Shown here in pieces: positions 5,592-11,542 of a stretch of 11,981 bases of DNA. The notes below the pieces were generated by a model, which worked only from the letters and a program-made list of their open reading frames with translations, made no database searches and had not been told where the DNA came from. The stretch's first letter is position 1; every line of letters starts with the position of its first letter. The translations under genes and the position numbers were made by a program. The stretch is from NCBI GenBank assembly GCA_044432925.1, contig JAWXUE010000034.1:1-11981 (forward strand). The letters run 5' to 3'. Source of the stretch: JAWXUE01 sp044432925 (GTDB taxonomy: Bacteria; Bacillota_I; Bacilli_A; Acholeplasmatales; Anaeroplasmataceae).

Positions 5592-8500
5592 ATGACTTAT
5601 AACATAGTAGCATCTACTAATAAAGAAACAGTAGTAGCTGAATATAAAAAAGAAAAAAGAAAATCTGAACAATATCAGTCTGAAGATCAATTAGAAAAAG
5701 AATTTATAAAGTTATTAGGAGAACAAGGTTACTCTTATGTTAATATTAATAATGAACAAGACTTAATAAATAACCTTAGAATACAATTACAAAAATTAAA
5801 TAACTTTAATTTTTCTGATGATGAATGGGATAGATTTTATAACAGCTTTATTTGTAATAAAAATGAAGGAATAGAAGAAAAAACATTTACCATACAAGAA
5901 GATAATATTAAAACATTAATACTAGATGATGACTCTCCTAAAAACATTAAATTAATTGATAAAGAAAATATACATAATAATATTATGCAAGTAATTAATC
6001 AATATGAAGAAAATAATGGTAGTAGTAAATCTAGATATGATGTAACTATTTTAGTTAACGGATTACCTTTAATTCATATCGAATTAAAAAGAAGAGGTGT
6101 ATCTATTAGACATGCTTTTGATCAAATCAAAAGATATCAAAGAGAAGCATTTTGGGGTACAGGATTATATAATTACATTCAATTATTTGTAATATCTAAT
6201 GGTACTGAAACTAAGTATTATTCTAATACAACTAGAAATAATCATGTTAAAGAACAAAGTAATAGTAATACTAAAAAAACAAGTAATAGTTTTGAATTTA
6301 CATCATATTGGGCAGATGCTAATAATAAAGTTATCCCGGACCTAATGGATTTTTCGAAAACTTTCTTACAAAAACATACTATACTAAATATCATTACTAG
6401 ATATTGCGTATTCACAACAAATAAACTTTTATTAGTTATGAGACCATATCAAATAGCTGCTACAGAAAAAATACTTAACAAGATTAATATAAGTACAAAT
6501 TATAAAAAGACAGGTACTATAGAAGCTGGTGGATTTATATGGCATACTACAGGAAGTGGTAAAACATTAACTTCATTTAAAACTGCACAATTAGCAACAA
6601 GATTAGAGTCAGTAGAAAAAGTATTATTCGTAGTAGATAGAAAAGATTTAGATTTTCAAACTATGAGAGAATACGATAGATTTGAAAAAGGTGCAGCAAA
6701 CTCAAACAAGAGTACAGCTATATTACAAAAACAATTAGAAGATAATTCTAAAATTATTATTACTACTATAGATAAATTAAGTATCTTTATTAGTAAAAAT
6801 AAGACACATGAAGTTTATAAAAAACATATTGTATTAATATTTGATGAATGTCATAGAAGTCAATTTGGTTCTATGCATACAAGTATTGCTAGGACATTCA
6901 AAAATTATCATATGTTTGGATTTACTGGAACTCCTATTTTTCCTAAAAATAGTCCCTCTGGAGGAAATCCAAATTTAAAAACTACACCACAAGCATTTGG
7001 TGACAAACTTCATACGTATACAATAGTAGATGCTATTAATGATGGTAATGTATTACCATTTAAAATAGATTATGTAAATACTATGAATGTTAAAGATAAT
7101 ATATCAGATAAAGATGTTAAAAGTATAAATAAAGCAAGTGTATTAAATGATTCAAGAAGAATAACTAATACAACTAACTATATATTAGAAAAATTTGATT
7201 CAAAAACTAAAAGAGATAAACTTTATAAAGTTGAAGGTATAACTAAAAGAGGATTTAATAGTATCTTTGCTGTTTCTAGTATAGAATCTGCTAAATTATA
7301 TTATTCTGAATTTTTAAAACAAATCAAAGCAAAAAACCTTAATTTAAAAATAGCAACTATTTTTAGTTATAGTCCTAATGAAGAAGATCCTGAAGATGGA
7401 ATAATTGATGAAAATTTTGAGGCTGATAGATTAGACCAAACATCAAAAGATTTCTTAAAAGCAGCAATTGATGATTATAATAATCATTTCAATACAAGTT
7501 TCGGTATTGAAGGTGATAAATTTGAAAACTATTACAAAGACTTATCACAAAGAGTTAAAAGTAAAGAAGTAGATTTATTAATAGTAGTTAATATGTTCTT
7601 AACAGGATTTGATGCTACAACTCTTAACACTTTATGGGTAGATAAAAATCTAAGACAACATGGACTAATACAAGCTTTCTCAAGAACAAATAGAATATTA
7701 AACTCAGTTAAAAGATTTGGTAATATTATTTGCTTTAGAAATTTAGATGAAGAAACAAACGAAGCATTAGCATTATTTGGAGATAAGAATGCTTCTGGGT
7801 TAGTGTTATTAAAAAACTTTGAAGACTATTACAATGGTTATACTGATGAAAACAACAAAACTCATATTGGATACGTAGAATTAATTGAAGAATTAACTGC
7901 CAATTTTGAAGTAGGAGAAATGATTATTGGTGAACAAAATCAAAAAGACTTTATAAAATTATACGGTAAAGTATTAAAAATGAAAAATATCTTAGAAGCA
8001 TTTGATCAATTTGAAGGTATGGAAATATTATCAGAAAGAGATTATCAAGATTATCAAAGTATGTATATCACTCAATATGAAAAATATTCTAAAGATAAAG
8101 ATGACGAAAAAGAATCTATTAATGATGATATAGAATTTGAAATGGAACTAGTAAAACAAGTAGAAATAAACATTGACTATATTTTAATGCTAGTAGCTAA
8201 ATACCATAAATCAAATTGTAAAGATAAAGAAATACTTATTGATATCAAAAAATCAATTACTTCATCTATTCAATTAAGAAGTAAAAAACAATTAATCGAA
8301 GACTTCATTGATTCTATGACACCGCAAACGGATGTAGATTCAGATTGGAAAAACTACATTAAAAATGCTAAAGAAAAAGAATTAAAAGAAATTATCAAAG
8401 AACAATCATTAAAAGAAGAAGAAACTGTAAACTTTATTAATAATTCATTTAGAGATGGATACCTTAAAACAACAGGTACTGATATTGATAAAATACTACC

Positions 8501-8600
8501 ACCTGTAAGTAGATTTGATAAAAATAATAATCGTTCTATAAAAAGAAAATCGGTAACAGAAATATTAATTAATTTCTTTGAGAAATTTTTTGGAGTGTAA
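5592..8600 (+). CDS. hsdR: Type I restriction-modification system, endonuclease/translocase subunit HsdR
   Basis: The 1002-residue product is full length for HsdR. The nuclease domain of PD-(D/E)xK type has D150 and E164-x-K166 in RYDVTILVNGLPLIHIELKR. Superfamily 2 translocase motifs follow in order: Walker A GSGKT (321-325, in WHTTGSGKT), motif II DECH (418-421), motif III TGTP (445-448), LTGFD, and motif VI QAFSRTNR (694-701). All catalytic positions look intact. The C-terminal part (from about 790) is helical and highly charged, with a DKDDEKESINDDIEFEME stretch, and should bind HsdM. The subunit pulls DNA through the complex using ATP and cuts it far from unmethylated sites. The ribosome binding site AAAAGGAG overlaps the end of hsdS; the start is 5 bases after its stop. 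Leucine is mostly TTA. Confidence 0.96.
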   Translation: MTYNIVASTNKETVVAEYKKEKRKSEQYQSEDQLEKEFIKLLGEQGYSYVNINNEQDLINNLRIQLQKLNNFNFSDDEWDRFYNSFICNKNEGIEEKTFTIQEDNIKTLILDDDSPKNIKLIDKENIHNNIMQVINQYEENNGSSKSRYDVTILVNGLPLIHIELKRRGVSIRHAFDQIKRYQREAFWGTGLYNYIQLFVISNGTETKYYSNTTRNNHVKEQSNSNTKKTSNSFEFTSYWADANNKVIPDLMDFSKTFLQKHTILNIITRYCVFTTNKLLLVMRPYQIAATEKILNKINISTNYKKTGTIEAGGFIWHTTGSGKTLTSFKTAQLATRLESVEKVLFVVDRKDLDFQTMREYDRFEKGAANSNKSTAILQKQLEDNSKIIITTIDKLSIFISKNKTHEVYKKHIVLIFDECHRSQFGSMHTSIARTFKNYHMFGFTGTPIFPKNSPSGGNPNLKTTPQAFGDKLHTYTIVDAINDGNVLPFKIDYVNTMNVKDNISDKDVKSINKASVLNDSRRITNTTNYILEKFDSKTKRDKLYKVEGITKRGFNSIFAVSSIESAKLYYSEFLKQIKAKNLNLKIATIFSYSPNEEDPEDGIIDENFEADRLDQTSKDFLKAAIDDYNNHFNTSFGIEGDKFENYYKDLSQRVKSKEVDLLIVVNMFLTGFDATTLNTLWVDKNLRQHGLIQAFSRTNRILNSVKRFGNIICFRNLDEETNEALALFGDKNASGLVLLKNFEDYYNGYTDENNKTHIGYVELIEELTANFEVGEMIIGEQNQKDFIKLYGKVLKMKNILEAFDQFEGMEILSERDYQDYQSMYITQYEKYSKDKDDEKESINDDIEFEMELVKQVEINIDYILMLVAKYHKSNCKDKEILIDIKKSITSSIQLRSKKQLIEDFIDSMTPQTDVDSDWKNYIKNAKEKELKEIIKEQSLKEEETVNFINNSFRDGYLKTTGTDIDKILPPVSRFDKNNNRSIKRKSVTEILINFFEKFFGV

Positions 8601-8602
8601 TT

Positions 8603-9238
8603 ATGAATAGAAAAGAACTAGAATATTATAAAAATATAATTAGAGAAACAGCGGATATAAAAAAATACACAAGTAAACGTGATAGTTTTAAGCCATTAAT
8701 AATTAATAATCCTCTGGAGTCTTTTACTATTGTGGATCATTTAAATAATCCATATGAAGTGCATAAATATGACTTTGATAGTAAGAATATAATAGGATCT
8801 GGTATATATTTTTGGGTTGCTAAAAAAGAAATAAATACTACAGTTTTAGATTTACTTCATAATGTTATTCCAAGAGTTCTAAATGTAAGCGGTAAATTTG
8901 TTTGTTGTGGTTCAAGTGCTGCAAATTTAAACCTTTTTGAGTCAGATAGACGCTGGGATGCTAAGGTTAAAATTGAAAAGGGAGAAGTGATTTACATAGG
9001 GAAAGCGCAATTTGCATATAATGACAATGGAACATTAAAAAATCCAAATGCAATTATAGATAGATGTAAAAGTCATCATCAAGGATATCTTTCGTCAAAT
9101 GGTAACTTAGCTATAAATCTTAGAAAAGATTTAAGAGATAATCTTGATTTGTATTATTGTAACAAACTTATTGGAATTGAAATTAAAGCTGCTGAAAAGA
9201 ATGTTAAACGTACTTACACTACAAGATTTGGAAACTAA
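8603..9238 (+). CDS. GIY-YIG-like protein with a long insertion, last gene of the hsd operon (211 aa)
   Basis: The start lies 2 bases after the hsdR stop with TTGGAGTG as ribosome binding site, so it is part of the operon. GSGIYFWVA (residues 65-73) and VIYIGKA (129-135) look like the two strands of a GIY-YIG nuclease. IIDRCKSHHQG (151-161) then supplies an Arg (R154) and two His at the place expected for the catalytic helix, and IGIEIKAAE (190-198) supplies a Glu (E193). In classical members about 10-11 residues separate GIY from YIG; here there are about 61, so a subdomain seems inserted (about 74-128, including a FVCCGSS segment). It could be a nuclease, an accessory effector or a binding protein of this fold. 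The family call is moderate; activity is unproven. A terminator follows at once. Confidence 0.6.
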   Translation: MNRKELEYYKNIIRETADIKKYTSKRDSFKPLIINNPLESFTIVDHLNNPYEVHKYDFDSKNIIGSGIYFWVAKKEINTTVLDLLHNVIPRVLNVSGKFVCCGSSAANLNLFESDRRWDAKVKIEKGEVIYIGKAQFAYNDNGTLKNPNAIIDRCKSHHQGYLSSNGNLAINLRKDLRDNLDLYYCNKLIGIEIKAAEKNVKRTYTTRFGN

Positions 9239-9266
9239 ACAGTACATTAATTTGTACTGTTTTTTA
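9237..9266 (+). terminator. Rho-independent terminator closing the hsd operon
   Basis: AAACAGTACA (9237-9246) pairs with TGTACTGTTT (9253-9262) around a 6-base loop, followed by Ts to 9265. The stem begins in the stop codon of the GIY-YIG-like gene. Confidence 0.88.
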
Positions 9267-9313
9267 TTCTCCACCAAAAATCTCACTTAAATAAAACAAT
9301 CCACTAAGCTCAG

Positions 9314-9348
9314 GGTGAAATAAACTCTTTATATAAAAACATCTAATC
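9314..9348. repeat. Right copy of the 35-bp imperfect direct repeat flanking the restriction cassette
   Basis: GGTGAA...ACTCTTT...CTAATC matches 1928-1962 at 27 of 35 positions. A further 13-mer, ACTTAAATAAAAC, is found just upstream here (9285-9297) and also upstream of the left copy (1823-1835). The spacing between the two elements differs, about 16 bases here and 92 at the left. This is either a cassette boundary or a conserved leader sequence. Confidence 0.4.
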
Positions 9349-9374
9349 AAAAAAACAAAAAAAATAAACTTTTT

Positions 9375-9416
9375 CGACAAAAAACGACAAATAAATAATT
9401 TTTTTTATATTATAAT
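9375..9416 (+). promoter_or_regulatory. Promoter region of the two unknown genes with tandem CGACAA elements
   Basis: TATAAT at 9411-9416 is a perfect -10. No standard -35 lies 17 bases upstream. CGACAA occurs at 9375-9380 and again at 9385-9390, exactly one helical turn apart, a layout typical of an operator or activator site. A T-run (about 9399-9406) lies between the elements and the -10. Confidence 0.5.
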
Positions 9417-9431
9417 GATCAATAGAAAGAA

Positions 9432-10400
9432 GTGATTACTATAATACTAGAAATAAATAAAAAATATATAATACAAGTAAATAAAGAAATAACAAAAATA
9501 AAACTAGAACTACAAAACATAGAAAATATCCAAACACTATACAACAAAAAAGTATACTTAACAAAAAGAGGATCAATAAGAAAATATAACTTCTTAAACA
9601 AACCAACATTAACAGAATTCCAAATGGCAGCATCACTATACCATGAAATAGATGAATACATAGATATATCAATAGAAATAGAAAAATACAAAGAACAATT
9701 CTCATTTATACAAATAACAGATGATAATCAAATAAGATATACAATATCAAAATACTCACCATACCTAAAAAAATACTTCAATCCAAATAATAATGATATA
9801 AAAGTAGACTATACATTTGAAACAATGACAGTATACATAAAAGAAAACAATAAAATAAAAGTATTACTATTCAGCTTTAAATCATACTCAATAAAAAAAC
9901 TAGTAATGCTATACTGCCAAAACTTAGAACCAAAACAATCTCCATACAAAGAAATATACTTCGCATTATCAAAACCTGAAGGATACCTAATAGCAATAGG
10001 AGAAAACAAAGACTCATTTATAGCATATAAAGATATAATACACTATGCTAAATTTTATAAAACAACAGCATTCAAATTTTTAATATACTACGAAAAAACA
10101 GAACAAAATATAAACACATTACCTCATTTAACAAAAATAGCTGTAGTAATAATTACACAACTAACACAAACAAATATATCACTACATCTAAAAACACTAG
10201 GAATAACAAATGATGACTACAATAACCTACTAGACTATAAAACAAATGAAATAACTAGTACAACAAAAAAATACACAAGAAAAGAACTACTACATACATT
10301 TACAATAGAAGAAAAATTAATAAATGATTTCTTTATCCAAAAAAACCTAATAGAAGAAATCAATTATGAGGAAATACCAAATGGCGAACTATACATATAA
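9432..10400 (+). CDS. Protein of unknown function (about 322 aa), first of an overlapping pair
   Basis: No family recognised. The N-terminal 40 residues are helical and charged (coiled-coil-like), the middle (about 90-190) looks like mixed alpha/beta (FSFIQITDDNQIRYTI, KIKVLLFSFKSY), and the C-terminal 100 residues are helical with a possible helix-turn-helix-like stretch (KKYTRKELLHTF). There is no signal peptide or membrane span. The start is unclear: GTG at 9432 sits inside AGAAAGAAGTGAT, itself a near-match to an extended Shine-Dalgarno. From that site the ideal initiation codon would be ATA at 9441. Its last 20 bases overlap the next gene, so the two are translationally coupled. It is strikingly rich in A-ending codons (ATA, ACA, CTA, AAA), unlike the hsd genes. 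Confidence 0.75.
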   Translation: MITIILEINKKYIIQVNKEITKIKLELQNIENIQTLYNKKVYLTKRGSIRKYNFLNKPTLTEFQMAASLYHEIDEYIDISIEIEKYKEQFSFIQITDDNQIRYTISKYSPYLKKYFNPNNNDIKVDYTFETMTVYIKENNKIKVLLFSFKSYSIKKLVMLYCQNLEPKQSPYKEIYFALSKPEGYLIAIGENKDSFIAYKDIIHYAKFYKTTAFKFLIYYEKTEQNINTLPHLTKIAVVIITQLTQTNISLHLKTLGITNDDYNNLLDYKTNEITSTTKKYTRKELLHTFTIEEKLINDFFIQKNLIEEINYEEIPNGELYI

Positions 10401-10890
10401 ACAAAATACATTAACCATGTTCATCTACATATTAGAAAATAAAGAAATAGATTTCAAAACATATACAGAACTATATGGAATACAAAGAACAAATAAAAAT
10501 CAAGATCAACAATCTCCTGATATAAAACTATTTAATTATATGTTAAAATTAGTAAATCAAATAATAATCGATTTAAAAATAAACACAACAATATATACTA
10601 CAACAGTAGATAAAACAACATATCACCATTATCAATTTACTAAACCAAAAATAACATTTGATATAATAGACATAACAAATGAACAAAAAAGTAAATACGA
10701 ATTAATAATACTATATTTACTATTAATAAATAATCAATACATAACACTTTCAACATTAAAACAAACATTTCCTAATATAAACAAAATAAAATTTATAAAA
10801 TTAAGAAAAGAACTACAAGAAGTAATAATAGAAGATTTAGAAAAAAATCCAATAACTAAATCATACCAATTAATATTAGAAGAAGAATAA
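10381..10890 (+). CDS. Protein of unknown function (169 aa), second of an overlapping pair
   Basis: An ATG at 10366 is also in frame, but 10381 is preferred because GAGGAA lies about 9 bases before it, and the longer start would place the ribosome binding site inside the coding region. The gene begins 20 bases before the upstream gene ends. The product starts MANYTYKQNTLTMFIYIL; this segment and a second one, YELIILYLLLINNQYITLS followed by LKQTFPNINKIKFIKLRKEL, each have the rhythm of a winged-helix domain. A DNA-binding or chromosome-associated role is therefore conceivable but not shown. No membrane span, no cysteines. It ends at a strong bidirectional terminator. Codon use matches its upstream partner. 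Function unknown. Confidence 0.75.
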   Translation: MANYTYKQNTLTMFIYILENKEIDFKTYTELYGIQRTNKNQDQQSPDIKLFNYMLKLVNQIIIDLKINTTIYTTTVDKTTYHHYQFTKPKITFDIIDITNEQKSKYELIILYLLLINNQYITLSTLKQTFPNINKIKFIKLRKELQEVIIEDLEKNPITKSYQLILEEE

Positions 10891-10926
10891 AAGCTACTAG
10901 TTAAAATAAATAACTAGTAGCTTTTT
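10889..10926. terminator. Strong bidirectional rho-independent terminator between convergent genes
   Basis: AAAAGCTACTAGTTA (10889-10903) pairs perfectly over 15 bp with TAACTAGTAGCTTTT (10911-10925) around a 7-base loop, with Ts following. Read in reverse it also ends in a T-rich run, so it can stop both the plus-strand pair and the minus-strand repressor/mini-peptide unit, which ends 6 bases away at 10932. Confidence 0.92.
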
Positions 10927-10931
10927 AATTT

Positions 10932-11042
10932 TTAACAAAAATAACCAATAAGAAAAGTCCCAACAAATAATATAACTAATGATAAAATAACTGTTTGTGT
11001 AACAGTAAGTTTTTCAATTAATTTTGTCTTCCATCTCCACAT
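10932..11042 (-). CDS. 36-residue single-span membrane peptide, TrkH-like N-terminus
   Basis: A short gene with an excellent ribosome binding site, AAGGGGGTG, 7 bases before ATG. The product has a basic N-terminus (MWRWKTKLIEKL), then one hydrophobic span (VILSLVILFVGTFLIGYF), ending in Cys. The pattern KLTVTQTVILSLVILFVGT is reminiscent of the first membrane helix of TrkH/KtrB potassium transporters, where a similar K-L-T-x-x-Q start precedes the first span, but the peptide stops there. It lies 30 bases downstream of the XRE gene on the same strand and directly before the shared terminator, so the two form one unit. It could be a membrane toxin, a regulatory peptide or a transporter-gene remnant. 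The intact ribosome binding site argues for expression. Confidence 0.65.
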   Translation of the reverse strand: MWRWKTKLIEKLTVTQTVILSLVILFVGTFLIGYFC

Positions 11043-11072
11043 ATATAAACACCCCCTTATTTCTTAAATATT

Positions 11073-11384
11073 TTATTCTTTTAATAACTCAATAATAATA
11101 TTTTGCTTAGCCAAACTAACACTTCTAAAACGTTCTAACATCATAAACTCTTCAGCAGAAATAGTTTTATCAGTTGACATAGAAAACAGTTGATTAATTG
11201 TAATATCTAAAACCTCACAAAGCAAAGGAATAATAGAAATTGCTGGGGCAGCTGAACCACTACACCATGCACCTACAGAAGTTTTATGTATATTTAATTT
11301 AATTGCTAAATCATTCTTCTTCATGTTTTTCTCTTTTAAATATTTATTAATATTTTCACTAATAACAATTTTTATATCATTCAT
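11073..11384 (-). CDS. XRE-family helix-turn-helix transcriptional regulator (103 aa)
   Basis: Residues 7-66 form a Cro/C1-type helix-turn-helix: helix 1 INKYLKEKNM, then KKNDLAIKLNIHKTSVGAWCSG with the turn before the recognition helix TSVGAWCSG, and PLLCEVLDITINQLF closing the domain. The 35-residue C-terminal tail (ISAEEFMMLERFRSVSLAKQNIIIELLK) is helical and probably drives dimerisation. This is the usual build of small phage or mobile-element repressors. The ribosome binding site GAGGT lies 8 bases before ATG. It is transcribed away from the HExxH gene across a 158-base region with repeated operator-like motifs, so it most likely represses its own promoter and the divergent one. The 36-residue membrane peptide follows. 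Confidence 0.92.
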   Translation of the reverse strand: MNDIKIVISENINKYLKEKNMKKNDLAIKLNIHKTSVGAWCSGSAAPAISIIPLLCEVLDITINQLFSMSTDKTISAEEFMMLERFRSVSLAKQNIIIELLKE

Positions 11385-11405
11385 ATTAAATACCTCATTT
11401 ACTTG

Positions 11406-11434
11406 ATTATATAGTATAAATAATTAATACACAA
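11406..11434 (-). promoter_or_regulatory. Promoter of the XRE repressor unit (minus strand)
   Basis: Read on the minus strand, TTGTGT (11429-11434) and TATAAT (11406-11411) are separated by exactly 17 bases. The -35 is weak (3 of 6 against TTGACA). The repeat AGTAGGTTA (11441-11449) lies 6 bases upstream of it, a position suited to regulation. Confidence 0.6.
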
Positions 11435-11440
11435 TAAAAA

Positions 11441-11517
11441 AGTAGGTTACAGACAAACTTTTCAATTGACAATATGTTATTATTATACTATACTATAATT
11501 AGTAGGTTAATAACATA
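11441..11517. promoter_or_regulatory. Operator-like repeats in the divergent control region
   Basis: AGTAGGTTA occurs at 11441-11449 and 11501-11509 in the same orientation, 60 bases apart. TATGTTATTA (11473-11482) and TAATAACATA (11508-11517) form a perfect 10-bp inverted repeat with a 25-base spacer. The right-hand site, GGTTAATAACATACC, holds the small palindrome GTTA-A-TAAC. The motifs bracket the plus-strand promoter and adjoin the minus-strand one, as expected for operators of the adjacent XRE protein. Confidence 0.55.
11466..11494 (+). promoter_or_regulatory. Strong sigma-A promoter of the HExxH gene
   Basis: TTGACA (11466-11471), 17 bases, then TATACT (11489-11494): near-perfect consensus. 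A second possible -10, TATAAT, overlaps at 11494-11499. This is the best promoter in the window and the predicted start of transcription falls on the right-hand AGTAGGTTA repeat, so repression by bound protein is likely. Confidence 0.8.
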
Positions 11518-11542
11518 CCACAAAAAGAAAGAAGGAATACAA

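Noticed and set aside
9373..9390. TTCGAC or ACGACA as a -35 element for the promoter at 9411
   Set aside because: The distance to TATAAT is over 20 bases, outside the usual 16-18; treated as an operator-like motif instead.
9419..10009. Minus-strand frames opposite the gene at 9432, some looking strongly hydrophobic
   Set aside because: The hydrophobic runs (Ile, Leu, Phe, Tyr) are just the complement of A-rich codons on the plus strand. No ribosome binding site is present.
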